From Bog-375 sp049587755 (lineage in GTDB: Bacteria > Acidobacteriota > Terriglobia > Bryobacterales > Bryobacteraceae), in contig JBAVEN010000014.1 in the NCBI GenBank assembly GCA_049587755.1, forward strand, positions 1-64,000: a stretch of DNA of 64,000 nt. The letters are read 5' to 3'. Below, piece after piece: positions 7,785-16,030 of the stretch. A program made the position numbers and the translations under genes. The notes below the pieces were generated by a model. The model saw only the letters and a list, made by a program, of their open reading frames with translations, was not told where the DNA came from and made no database searches. Position 1 is the first letter of the stretch; the number at the start of each line of letters is the position of its first letter.

Positions 7785-8228
7785 GTCTAAGGTCTTTCCG
7801 CCTTGATTGCCGCTTCCCAAAAGGAACTCCAAACTACGCCGGGCCGCTTGATTCGCTACACCGTGATGATTCGCCGCAGAACGGCTTTCAACGGTTTTTC
7901 AATGGTTTTTCAAAGGGAATCAAAACGCGATTGGCGAAATCGCACGTCGAGTCTCTTGTGAGCAGGATTGGCAGGCAAAGGCCTGCCCCGACTCTACGCG
8001 TACCCGCACGCGGAAAAGCAGCTCAGCGGGCTTGGCAGCGCCAGGATCGCGCAACCAGCGATGATCCGCCGGTGATCCGTCGCTCTCCGTTAAAGCTTTC
8101 GAGTGTTCGAACTGAAAGCTTCGAAGACTGCGGCTTTCAGATCGAATTCTGTGGCCGTCTCCCGCCTTTTTAATAGACCCGACAAAATCAAATTCTCCGG
8201 AGAGTGGCCTCGATGTCGGCTATCTGGG
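7785..8228. other. Non-coding stretch between structured block and right IS
   Basis: No gene can be supported. Two near repeats with T-runs (CAACGGTTTTTCAA-like and CAATGGTTTTTCAA) stand at about 7889-7914. The short open frames here have no ribosome site and no recognisable domain. The bases 8174-8228 next to the IS could still belong to that element, because the left copy diverges at this point and so cannot define its end. Confidence 0.4.
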
Positions 8229-9160
8229 GAGCCAAACCCCTCCACGACGAGCGGCTCTACGCCAAAAACGGGGGCAGACCCCAATCCCAAACCTTTCTAA
8301 GAACATAGCACCTTCACCCGGAGTCTATAGTTTTCGAAGTTGCGGAAGCCATACGCTTGACGGTTGATGAGTTCCATCTTGTTGTGGAAGCGCTCGGTGA
8401 TGCCGTTGTGGCGTGTGAAGCGCCACATGCGGACAATCTCCTCAGACCAGGCATGAAGCGTGTCGCCGAGCGTGACCAGTTGGGCCGGTCCGGACTGGCC
8501 CAACTCGGCGAGGGCGCGCAGGAAACGGGGGACGAGCTTCTGGCACTGTTTGAGGGTTTTGTGCTTCTTCAGCAGCAAAGAGCAGAGCCGCTGTTTGAAG
8601 CGGTAGATGAAGTCGAGGAGGCCGCTCGGCCAGGTAGGCCAGCAACCGGAGTTCCTGCTCGGGTTTTCAGGTTGTGGCGATGCCGGCGCATCAACGATAC
8701 CAAGCCCCGGTTCTTTGACCCTGCTGGATCGATCTCTCGCCAGCAGGCCAGGAAATGGTGGTTGCCGAGGCGGATCACATGGAAGCGATCGGCCACGATC
8801 ACAGCTTGGGGAAAGTGGTTTTGGACGATGGAGCGGTACCCTGCGGCCAGGTCCATGCAGGCCACGCGGACCTGGTCTTTGCCTTCCAGGCGAAGGAAAT
8901 ACGCCTCTAAGGCGGCTTCCGAGCGGCCGAGGGCGACATCGTAGATGCGGTGGTTCTTCAAATCGCAGAAGGTGGTGGCGTAACCCTTCTTCCTGGTGAA
9001 GAAGTGCTCATCGATGCCCAACACCTGGGGGCAAACGGGGGGATGATCCTGAGGGGTTCGACGTTGCAGGCGCCGGACAAAGTAGCGCTGCACGGTAGCA
9101 GCTCCGATGCCCTTGCGTCTGCCCAGACAGCTCCGGTTGATGCCGCTCGATGTTACTAAT
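8229..9160 (-). mobile_element. Right ISL3-type IS, truncated and degraded
   Basis: The 3' end of this copy (8229-8379) is the inverted partner of 1-151. The element holds a broken transposase on the minus strand. Its 5' part is missing: the recognisable protein begins well inside the family sequence near 9150, and the sequence beyond does not resemble the zinc-finger N-terminus. Outer boundary approximate. It separates the mobile module from ordinary chromosomal genes starting at 9291. Confidence 0.7.
8297..9150 (-). pseudogene. ISL3-family transposase, N-truncated with two frameshifts
   Basis: Three reading frames together encode about 280 residues of an ISL3 DDE transposase. The first (from about 9150 to 8665) has VLGIDEHFFTRKKGYATTF, VACMDLAAGYRS and AVIVADRFHVIRLGNHH, which carry the first two catalytic acids. 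A one-base change near 8665 moves to the frame reading ELRLLAYLAERPP. A second near 8615 moves to FKQRLC through KKHKTLKQC, RRHNGITERFHNKMELIN and the stop at 8297. With the N-terminus also missing, the protein cannot be active; its ends could still be mobilised by an intact copy. Confidence 0.8.
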
Positions 9161-9290
9161 CTCGTATTGGGGTAGGCCTAAAACGATCTCAGAATCGGCG
9201 AGTAACTCGACTAGGGACCGGCCTCCGCGTGCTACTGCCGAGCTTCGATCACGAGTGTCATCGCATCAAACAGACTGCCACCCCGGGCAG

Positions 9291-9792
9291 TCACTTCATG
9301 CCCTTTGTCAGCATCGCCGGCAACTGTTCCTCAAGCCGGTTGTAACTCGCCGCCATACCGTGCTCCATCCCCGACCTGCGCGCCGTGTCGCGGGCTTCCT
9401 TTGATTCATAACGCACCGTGATCGTGATTCTGGTGATATCGCCTTTCTCGACGAACACGGTCGTATCCAACGCACTGCCGGGATACCAGGCCTCGTCGAA
9501 GCTCTCCGTTGCTACCACCCGTTCAGGCGACACGATTTCCCGAAACACACCGCTCATCCCCATGTCTTTGGCGCCCAGCCTTGCGCCAGATATACCGATA
9601 CCTGCCACCGGCCCTGAGATCGATTTCGCAAACCGGCATCGTCCAGCCCGGCGGGCCAAGCAGCCAGCGCTTCACCAGGTCCGGCTTGGTGAAGGCGTCA
9701 AATACCAATTGGCGCGGCGCGTGGAAATCGCGCGTAACCTGAATCTCACGATCGCTGGGCGTCGAGACCTTGAAACTGTCGGGATAGAACAT
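9291..9792 (-). pseudogene. SRPBCC (AHSA1-like) protein with a frameshift
   Basis: The two halves of one START-like protein lie in different frames. Residues from the ATG at 9792 read DREIQVTRDFHAPRQLVFDA, WLLGPPGWTMPVCEIDLR and RYRYIWRK. The sequence then continues in another frame with KDMGMSGVFREIVSPERVV, WYPGSALDTTVFVEK and the typical end RLEEQLPAML. The shift falls near 9565-9580. The joined protein would be about 167 residues, the normal size. It follows the ArsR gene by 8 bases, the usual ArsR-SRPBCC pair. The cause may be real decay or an assembly error, because both halves are well preserved. Confidence 0.75.
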
Positions 9793-9800
9793 ATGAGCTC

Positions 9801-10187
9801 CTATCGTTTCCTACCGGCGGGTCGCCTGGTTTTCTTCTTCGTGGCTTTCAACTCGCCAAGCAAATCGTCCAGTCGCTGGAAGGAAGTCTCCCAGAACTGG
9901 CGGTACTGCTCTAACCATTCACTGGCTTCTGCCAGCGGCTTAGCCACCAGCCGGCTCGGCCGCCTCTGCGCGTCGCGGTCGCGGGAAATCACGCCCGCGC
10001 GCTCCAGAACCTTGAGATGCTTTGAGATCGCGGGCTGAGTCATGGCGAATGGCTCGGCCAGTTCGGTCACGGACGCCTCGCCTGACGCCAGCCTGGCGAT
10101 GATGGCGCGCCGAGTGGGGTCCGCGAGTGCCGCGAAGGTGGCGTCAAGACGGCTCTGTGGCGTCTCTGGATAACCACTTAGTTGCAT
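9801..10187 (-). CDS. ArsR/SmtB-family transcriptional regulator
   Basis: A 128-residue winged-helix repressor. Residues 14-95 show the ArsR pattern: ATFAALADPTRRAIIARLAS, VTELAEPFAMTQPAISKHLK (recognition helix) and VLERAGVISRDRDAQRR. No metal-binding Cys pairs are present, as in the subgroup that sits next to SRPBCC genes. The C-terminus is lysine-rich (ATKKKTRRPAGRKR). I chose the ATG at 10187 (MQLSGYPE) over a TTG two codons upstream. Direct repeats of GGTTAT around 10189-10206 just before the start could be its operator; this is inference. Confidence 0.88.
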   Translation of the reverse strand: MQLSGYPETPQSRLDATFAALADPTRRAIIARLASGEASVTELAEPFAMTQPAISKHLKVLERAGVISRDRDAQRRPSRLVAKPLAEASEWLEQYRQFWETSFQRLDDLLGELKATKKKTRRPAGRKR

Positions 10188-10239
10188 AACCAAATGGTAT
10201 TATAACCGAAAGCGAATGTCAAGGATGGCGGGGAACCCG

Positions 10240-10755
10240 TTACTGCGTGATTCGGGCGGCGAGGACGAGGAAGAAGACGGTGCCCACCGCGATCACCGCG
10301 CCGTGCGGCAGGCCCATCGCTTTCGGGCTGCGTACGTCCAATTCTTCCTTCTTGATGTAGGCTAGCCGGCCGCCTTTCATTTCGCTGAGAATGAACCCGA
10401 CGTTCCACAGGGTCTTCTTGATGCGGCCGTGCGAGAGCGCCAGAATCAGCGCCATCACCCCGCCCAGGATCGCGGTAACGACAAAGATTCCGAACCAATC
10501 CTCCCAGCCCACCATGGCTCCCACCGCGGCCATCAGCTTCACGTCGCCGGCGCCCATCGCCCGGATGACGTAAAGAACAAAGTACGCTCCAAACCCCAAG
10601 CCCAGCCCGCGCAGCGAAAGCCAGACGCCCGGCAGGCCGAACAGAAACGTGTTCAACGCCAAGCCGGCCGCCACGCCGGTCACGGTGATCCAGTTCGGAA
10701 TGCGGCGAAAACGGACATCGTACACCGCGGCTACCAGCAGCAGCGCCAGCAGCAT
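10240..10755 (-). CDS. A24-family prepilin peptidase (CpaA/TadV type)
   Basis: A 171-residue integral membrane aspartyl protease that cleaves type IV prepilin or Flp pilin leaders. The first catalytic Asp lies in YDVRFRRIPN and the second in MGAGDVKLMAA, both in the canonical setting. It has about five membrane segments and lacks the N-methylase domain, so it is the short form. I prefer the ATG at 10755 (MLLALLLVAAVYD), which has AGGGGAG about 9 bases upstream, over the ATG at 10791. No pilin or secretion genes are near. Confidence 0.88.
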   Translation of the reverse strand: MLLALLLVAAVYDVRFRRIPNWITVTGVAAGLALNTFLFGLPGVWLSLRGLGLGFGAYFVLYVIRAMGAGDVKLMAAVGAMVGWEDWFGIFVVTAILGGVMALILALSHGRIKKTLWNVGFILSEMKGGRLAYIKKEELDVRSPKAMGLPHGAVIAVGTVFFLVLAARITQ

Positions 10756-10888
10756 GATTTGCACTCCCCTTGGGGGTAGCGTAAGAGCCATGTCAGCTCA
10801 ATCATAGCGCGGCGATCCGCCGGCTCCCCAGTCCCCGATCGTGTACAGCCGGATGCTATCCAGGTAGCGGTCCGCGTGCCCACCGGCG

Positions 10889-12706
10889 CTACCGAGCCAC
10901 GCTGCCGGCAGGCCTGGACGCTTTCACCTGAATTCCGTCGCCGAGAGCGGCCAACCCGGGGATGGAGACCGGCAAGTGCCCGCGAATATCGATTTCGCCC
11001 CACAGTGCCTTCACCGCCGCCGCTTCCGAAGGCGCCACCGTGCTGAAGGTGGCTAGATATGCCGCGACCGTTGGGAAGCTGCGCAGCAGGTAAGGGTTGC
11101 CCAGCGCCACCAGAATGAGGGGTTTGCCCGCGGCTGCCAGCGTATCCATCGCGTAAGGCAGTTCGCCTTCCAGTCCCAGCGATCCGCGATAAGCGGTCAC
11201 TGAAGTGAAGGCCGCCACCACGTAGGTGTCGCACGACGCCAGGCGGGCCAGCGCAGCGTCCACATCCGCACGCGAGAGCGATGGATCCAGCGTAACCATC
11301 GCGGCATGTGGCGCTCGCGCGCGCACTTCCTGGGAAAACGTTTGGCCCTCGTTCGAGTATCGGTTCTCCGCCAGCACCAGAAAGCAGGTGCGCTCAGGAG
11401 CGGCCAGCGGCACCAGGTCCCCCTGGTTGCGCACCAGCGTGACCGCGCGCTCGGCTACCCCTTGCGCTTTCTCATTGGCCTCCGGGGAATTGATTACGTC
11501 GCCCAGCGCTTCCACATTGACAAAGCGCTTGCGGTCGAGTCCGACCTTCACTTTCGCCGCCAGAATCCGAGCCACGCTTTCCTCGATGCGCCGACGTTTC
11601 AGCCGCCCGTCTGCCACCGCCGCCACCACGGCGCGAATGGCGGCCTCGGGATCGGCGGGCATCAGCAACGTGTCGGCGCCTGCTTCGATGGCGCGCACCG
11701 CCGCATCGCCCGCCGGGAATCCCTTGGCGATGCCGCCCATGTCCAGCGCGTCGGTGATCACCAGGCCCTTGAACCCCAGCTCATCGCGCAACAGGCCGGT
11801 CAGGATGGCCGGGGAAAGAGTGGCCGGCAAGCCTGCCAGGGCCAGCGCCGGCACGGCCACGTGAGCCGTCATAATGGCGTCCGTTCCGGCGGCGATGGCG
11901 GCGCGGAACGGCACCAGTTCCACACTTTCCAGCCGCTCGCGCGAGACCGCGATGGTCGGCAGATTCAGGTGGCTGTCCACCGACGTGTCGCCGTGACCCG
12001 GAAAATGCTTGGCCGCCGTCAGTACGTAGTTGGGGGCATCGGAATGCGCGCCCTCGATGAAAGCCGCCACCTCGGCCGCCACCGCTTCCGGGTCCCCGCC
12101 GAACGACCGGATATTGATGACCGGGTTGTCCGGGTTGTTGCTCACGTCGGCGACCGGATAATACACCCAATGCACGCCCAGCGCCCGCGCCTCCCGCGCC
12201 GTCACCTGGCCTTCCACGCGCGACAGCTCCGGATCGCCCGCCGCGCCGAAAGCCATCGCGTGCGGAAACACCGTGGTGCCTGCGACGCGCATCGAGGCGC
12301 CGCGCTCGAAGTCACTGCCTACCAGCAGCGGCACCTTGGCGATTCGCTGCACCCGGTTGAGAAAAGCGGCCAGCGCGTACGGCTCGGCGTGCTGGATGGT
12401 GTGGCCGTTCGCCACGTTGTTGAGGATCAGCCCGCCCACTTTGACGTCGCGGATCAGCCGCACAAATCGCAGGTACTCGCGGGAGCGTGAATGGGGTGCC
12501 GCTCCCGGGAAGGCGACGAACACCAGTTGTGCGACTTCATCGCGCAGCGTCATCCCCTTCATCCAGCGGCGTACCGCGCCGGAGGGCCTCAGCGGGGCTG
12601 TACGGCGCCGCTTCGTGTTGGACGCCGCGCCCACCGCCGCGCCAGACGCGCCACCCAGTGCCGCGATCAGCACCAGGGCCGCCAACGCCCGCGAAAAATG
12701 ACGCAT
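10889..12706 (-). CDS. Glycoside hydrolase family 3 (NagZ-like beta-N-acetylhexosaminidase)
   Basis: A 605-residue exported enzyme. Residues 1-28 form a signal peptide (SRALAALVLIAALGGASGA). The catalytic barrel has LVGSDFERGASMR, the His/Asp dyad region KHFPGHGDTSVDSH (233-246) and the nucleophile Asp319 in GLVITDALDMGGI. A C-terminal alpha/beta-sandwich domain follows (about 400-600). The KHFPGHGD loop is that of the NagZ branch, which releases N-acetylglucosamine from peptidoglycan fragments, but two-domain exported relatives can use other sugars. It is followed 17 bases upstream on the same strand by a response regulator gene. Confidence 0.88.
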   Translation of the reverse strand: MRHFSRALAALVLIAALGGASGAAVGAASNTKRRRTAPLRPSGAVRRWMKGMTLRDEVAQLVFVAFPGAAPHSRSREYLRFVRLIRDVKVGGLILNNVANGHTIQHAEPYALAAFLNRVQRIAKVPLLVGSDFERGASMRVAGTTVFPHAMAFGAAGDPELSRVEGQVTAREARALGVHWVYYPVADVSNNPDNPVINIRSFGGDPEAVAAEVAAFIEGAHSDAPNYVLTAAKHFPGHGDTSVDSHLNLPTIAVSRERLESVELVPFRAAIAAGTDAIMTAHVAVPALALAGLPATLSPAILTGLLRDELGFKGLVITDALDMGGIAKGFPAGDAAVRAIEAGADTLLMPADPEAAIRAVVAAVADGRLKRRRIEESVARILAAKVKVGLDRKRFVNVEALGDVINSPEANEKAQGVAERAVTLVRNQGDLVPLAAPERTCFLVLAENRYSNEGQTFSQEVRARAPHAAMVTLDPSLSRADVDAALARLASCDTYVVAAFTSVTAYRGSLGLEGELPYAMDTLAAAGKPLILVALGNPYLLRSFPTVAAYLATFSTVAPSEAAAVKALWGEIDIRGHLPVSIPGLAALGDGIQVKASRPAGSVAR

Positions 12707-12723
12707 GGGATTGTTTGCAGGAC

Positions 12724-13170
12724 TTAAAGCGACACGGCTCGCGACTCGGCCACGGCGTGCACCGAAGCAACCGGCTTGCGCACAGGCGCCCGGTTCAGCA
12801 GGCGTCTCACCGACCGCGCCAGCATGGCCGGCTCGCTCGACGTCTTGGCGATCACTGCGTCCGCGCCGGTGTTCTTCTCATTCAGTCCCAGCGGCTCGAC
12901 GAAACCCGATAGGAGGATAATGCGCGCCGTCGCGTCCCTCGCCCGGATTCGGCGGATCATCTCGATCCCGTCCATGCGCGGCATGCGATAGTCGGTCACC
13001 ACCACGTCGTAGCGCCCGCACTCGAATCGCTGCAGGCCTTCTTCGCCGTTTGGCGCGGTCTCCACCTCCAGCCCGAGCTCTTCCAGCAACTGGCGGCGCA
13101 CTAGCAGCCCATCGGGATTGTCGTCGACAAGGAGAACCTTAGAGGGGGCGGAGGGGAGAGTTTTCATCAT
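12724..13170 (-). CDS. Single-domain response regulator
   Basis: A 148-residue receiver with no output domain. The acidic pocket is VLLVDDNP, the phosphoacceptor is the Asp in VVVTDYRMPRMDG, the switch Ser is in ILLSGF, and the Lys is in VIAKTSSEP. The last 25 residues are basic and without a recognised fold. It could act by protein contact or as a phosphate shuttle for a kinase elsewhere, for instance the hybrid kinase at 16031. A promoter-like sequence lies directly upstream at 13184-13213. It is probably co-transcribed with the GH3 gene. Confidence 0.88.
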   Translation of the reverse strand: MMKTLPSAPSKVLLVDDNPDGLLVRRQLLEELGLEVETAPNGEEGLQRFECGRYDVVVTDYRMPRMDGIEMIRRIRARDATARIILLSGFVEPLGLNEKNTGADAVIAKTSSEPAMLARSVRRLLNRAPVRKPVASVHAVAESRAVSL

Positions 13171-13183
13171 GGGAACGTTTGGG

Positions 13184-13213
13184 AGAGTAACAGAGCTGTA
13201 ATCGGCATGTCAA
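13184..13213 (-). promoter_or_regulatory. Sigma-70-like promoter of the response regulator
   Basis: On the minus strand TTGACA (13213-13208) is followed after 18 bases by TACTCT (13189-13184). The expected start of transcription is close to 13177, only a few bases before the ATG at 13170, so the mRNA may be almost leaderless; no Shine-Dalgarno sequence is visible. Confidence 0.45.
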
Positions 13214-13338
13214 CCGATTTTTATCGCGTTGTAAAATCGGAAGATCCTCTTCTTGACATCCGCGGCTCGGTGAGGTCACCTTCCCGGCCCGCGCGCGATC
13301 ACGGCGCGGTACGCTGAAAGGGGTCCGCAAGCCATCGT

Positions 13339-14358
13339 ATGAGATTAGACTTTTTGGCCGAAGTCCTGGGCTGCCGCCTGACGGGCTCGGGTGAAATCGA
13401 GATTACCGGCGTCGCTACCGTGGAACAAGCCGGCCCCGGCCATCTCACCTTTCTGGCCAATCCGAAGTACGCCGCCAAAGCGAAGCACACCCGGGCCAGC
13501 GCGATTCTGGCCTCCGAGCCGCTCGCCGGCGCCGACGCCGCCTGCCTGGTTTCGGCGAACCCGTACCTCGATTTCGCCCGCGCCCTAGAGCTGTTCTACC
13601 AACCGCCACGGCCCGCTGCCGGGATTCACCCGCTGGCCTCGGTCGCCGCCAGCGCGGTGATTGGCGAGAACCCCTCCATCGGCCCCTTCGCCGTCGTGAG
13701 CGAGCGGGTGAAAATCGGCCGCAATGCCGTCCTCCATCCGCATGTGGTGATTTACCAAGGAGTCGAGATCGGCGACGATTTCGTGGCCCATTCTCACGCC
13801 GCCGTGCGTGAGTTCTGCCATATCGGCGACCGCGTGATCCTGCAGAACGGCGTCGTCGTCGGCGGCGATGGCTTCGGTTTCGCCAAGCGCGCCGACGGCA
13901 CCCACGCCAAGATCGTCCAATCCGGCGTCACCGTCATTGAAGACGACGTCGAAGTGCAGAGCCTCACTTCCGTCGACCGTGCCACGGTTGGTGAAACTCG
14001 CGTTAAGCGCGGCGCCAAAATCGACAGCCTGGTGCAGATCGGCCACGCCTGCGTGGTGGGCGAGGACAACATCATCTGCGCCCAGACCGGTCTCGCCGGC
14101 AGCACTACCCTGGAACGAAACGTGCTCCTGGCCGGACAGGCCGGTTCGGCCGGTCACCTCACCGTCCATGAGGGCGCCATCGTCTATGCGCAGAGCGGCC
14201 TCGGCGGCGACGTTCCTCCTGGCGCGCGCGTTTCCGGCTCGCCCGCCTTCGATGCCGGCGATTGGCTGCGCGCCATTACCGCTTTTCAAAAGCTGCCGGA
14301 AATGCTGAAGACCCTACGGGAATTGAAGAAGAAAGTCGATCAATTAGAACAGCGATGA
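13339..14358 (+). CDS. lpxD: UDP-3-O-(3-hydroxyacyl)glucosamine N-acyltransferase LpxD
   Basis: LpxD adds the second acyl chain in lipid A synthesis in the cytoplasm. The 339-residue length is standard. The N-terminal LpxD domain (1-100) includes VEQAGPGHLTFLANPKY. A left-handed beta-helix of hexapeptide repeats follows from about 105 to 290, including the catalytic region VVGGDGFGFA, DRATVGETRV and IGHACVVGEDN. The C-terminal helix (LKTLRELKKKVDQLEQ) closes the trimer. The gene shows that the organism makes lipid A. Its stop overlaps the LOG gene start (ATGA); lpxA, fabZ and lpxB are not beside it. Confidence 0.95.
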   Translation: MRLDFLAEVLGCRLTGSGEIEITGVATVEQAGPGHLTFLANPKYAAKAKHTRASAILASEPLAGADAACLVSANPYLDFARALELFYQPPRPAAGIHPLASVAASAVIGENPSIGPFAVVSERVKIGRNAVLHPHVVIYQGVEIGDDFVAHSHAAVREFCHIGDRVILQNGVVVGGDGFGFAKRADGTHAKIVQSGVTVIEDDVEVQSLTSVDRATVGETRVKRGAKIDSLVQIGHACVVGEDNIICAQTGLAGSTTLERNVLLAGQAGSAGHLTVHEGAIVYAQSGLGGDVPPGARVSGSPAFDAGDWLRAITAFQKLPEMLKTLRELKKKVDQLEQR

Positions 14359-15155
14359 GCAACCAAACACCCAACAACGGCGACCGCCGTCCGGTCGCGT
14401 ACCTCAACGAGCAGTTCTTGAACAGCCCGGATGCGCGGGCCATCCGCATCTTGTCGGAATTCCTGGAGCCGCTGGCCCACTTCCGCCGTCAGAAAATTCG
14501 CGACACGGTCGTATTCTTCGGCTCGGCGCGCGTGCGCGAGGATAGCGAGCTCGGCCGGTATTACAAGGAAGCCCGCACGCTGGCGAAAACGCTCACCGAT
14601 TGGGCCGCCCAATTCACCAACGGCACGTATCGTTTCGTCGTCTGCTCCGGCGGCGGTCCCGGCATTATGGAGGCCGCCAATCGCGGCGCCTCCGACGCTG
14701 GTGGCAAGACTATCGGGCTGAACATCGGGCTCCCCTTCGAACAGCTACCGAATCCGTACATCACGCCGGAGCTGAGTTTCGAGTTCCACTACTTCTTCAT
14801 GCGCAAGTTCTGGTTCGCCTACCTGTCGAAGGCGCTGGTGGTCTTTCCCGGTGGCTTCGGCACCCTGGATGAGATGATGGAAATCCTCACCCTCACGCAG
14901 ACCCAGAAACTCGCCAAGAAGGTGACCGTGGTGTTGTATGGTTCGAAATACTGGAAGGAAATTATCAACTTCGATGCGCTGGTCAGATATGGCACCATCA
15001 GCGCCGAGGATCTGAACCTGTTCCAGTACGCCGACGATCCGGAAACCGCTTTCAAGTTGCTGCAGGCCGGGCTAGAAGCGTATGTGCAGCCGGAGACGCC
15101 GGAATTGCCGGCGATCTCCAAGTCGCGCAATCCGCAGAAGCCTTCGGGCGCGTAA
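14355..15155 (+). CDS. LOG-family protein (lysine decarboxylase-like fold)
   Basis: A 266-residue Rossmann-fold protein of the LOG/YgdH family, whose members cleave nucleoside 5'-monophosphates (cytokinin-type phosphoribohydrolases) or are of unknown use. The signature PGGFGTLDEMMEIL lies near residue 167, and VVCSGGGPGIMEAANRGA near residue 97. VVFFGSARV starts the fold. The ATG at 14355 overlaps the lpxD stop, indicating translational coupling, although no functional link with lipid A is known. The substrate cannot be told from sequence. Confidence 0.88.
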   Translation: MSNQTPNNGDRRPVAYLNEQFLNSPDARAIRILSEFLEPLAHFRRQKIRDTVVFFGSARVREDSELGRYYKEARTLAKTLTDWAAQFTNGTYRFVVCSGGGPGIMEAANRGASDAGGKTIGLNIGLPFEQLPNPYITPELSFEFHYFFMRKFWFAYLSKALVVFPGGFGTLDEMMEILTLTQTQKLAKKVTVVLYGSKYWKEIINFDALVRYGTISAEDLNLFQYADDPETAFKLLQAGLEAYVQPETPELPAISKSRNPQKPSGA

Positions 15156-15171
15156 TGAGCGGCGTGGTGGC

Positions 15172-15187
15172 GCAGGCTTCTGCCTGC
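15172..15187. repeat. REP-like palindrome
   Basis: GCAGGC and GCCTGC enclose a TTCT loop, 16 bases after the LOG gene stop. A similar palindrome (GCAGGT, ACCTGC) lies within the 3' end of the GNAT gene near 15816-15831. It may act as a terminator or be one copy of a dispersed short repeat. Confidence 0.4.
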
Positions 15188-15245
15188 CGCGTCCCGATTG
15201 ATCGCGACGTGTCTTCCTGCTTGCGCGGCGTGTCTGGTTAGGCCC

Positions 15246-15863
15246 ATGAACCCAGATTCCCATCTCTTCCGCCGAAACGTGGCGCCGGGCATCGAAATCA
15301 AGTTGCTCGAGCCCATTGATGCCGAAGCCGTGTTCGCCGTCACCGAACGCGACCGCGCCTATCTGCGCGAGTGGTTGCCGTGGGTGGACCGCACCCATTC
15401 CGCCGAAGACGTGCGCTACTTCATCGAAGAAGTGGTGAGCCCGCAGTGGGCCGATAACCGCGGCCCACAATGCGGCATCTGGGTGGATGGCTCGCTCGGG
15501 GGATCGGTCGGCTGTCACCCCATCGACTGGGCCAACCGTGCATGCAGCATCGGCTACTGGATCGAATCCAGCCGCCAGGGGCAGGGAATCGTTACCCGTG
15601 CGGTCGTGGCGCTGCTGGATTATCTACTTGAGGAGGCGCGCCTGCACCGCGTGGTGATCCAATGCGGCGTCGGCAACCACCGGAGCTGCGCCATCCCCGA
15701 GCGCCTCGGCTTCACCAACGAAGGCGTGCTGCGTCAGGCCGAGCGCGTGGGCGCACGTTGGGTAGACCTGGCCACGTGGAGCATCCTCGAAGACGAATGG
15801 CGCCGGCGCCGTGGCGCAGGTCCCCGACCTGCGAGCGGGGCATCTTCCTCAGGCAACCGTTGA
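15246..15863 (+). CDS. GNAT-family N-acetyltransferase (RimJ/RimL-like)
   Basis: A 205-residue acetyltransferase that would transfer acetyl from acetyl-CoA to a protein N-terminus or small amine. The pattern fits RimL-type enzymes: IKLLEPIDAEAVFAVTERDR, LREWLPWVD, IGYWIESSRQGQGIVTRAV (the pyrophosphate-binding loop is Q-G-Q-G-I) and NHRSCAIPERLGF. The last 20 residues are low complexity and include the palindromic bases noted above. The ATG at 15246 is the first in-frame start that keeps the complete domain. It stands alone between the LOG and kinase genes. Confidence 0.88.
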   Translation: MNPDSHLFRRNVAPGIEIKLLEPIDAEAVFAVTERDRAYLREWLPWVDRTHSAEDVRYFIEEVVSPQWADNRGPQCGIWVDGSLGGSVGCHPIDWANRACSIGYWIESSRQGQGIVTRAVVALLDYLLEEARLHRVVIQCGVGNHRSCAIPERLGFTNEGVLRQAERVGARWVDLATWSILEDEWRRRRGAGPRPASGASSSGNR

Positions 15864-16030
15864 CGCGAGTCCGTGCGGCGGACACCTTCGTGTGCGCGCG
15901 ACCCCCGGTCGCGCTCCTGCGTCTCAGTTTCAGATCTCTCGCCACCTCTTCCCCACCGTTCGATTCCGCACTTCCTCAGTTTTCACGCCGTGCGCCCGGG
16001 TCTGTTAGAATCGGCAGCAAAGGGGGGATC

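Noticed and set aside
7931..8300. Short frames on both strands left of the right IS
   Set aside because: No ribosome site, no family, and they run into the IS end; the non-coding reading is simpler.
10187..10225. Sigma-70 promoter TTGACA/TATAAT before the ArsR gene
   Set aside because: Both hexamers are present, but only 12 bases apart, which is too close for a standard promoter.
11306..12490. Long antisense frame (394 codons) over the GH3 gene
   Set aside because: Arg/His-rich composition and exact opposition to a clear GH3 enzyme; a GC-rich shadow frame.
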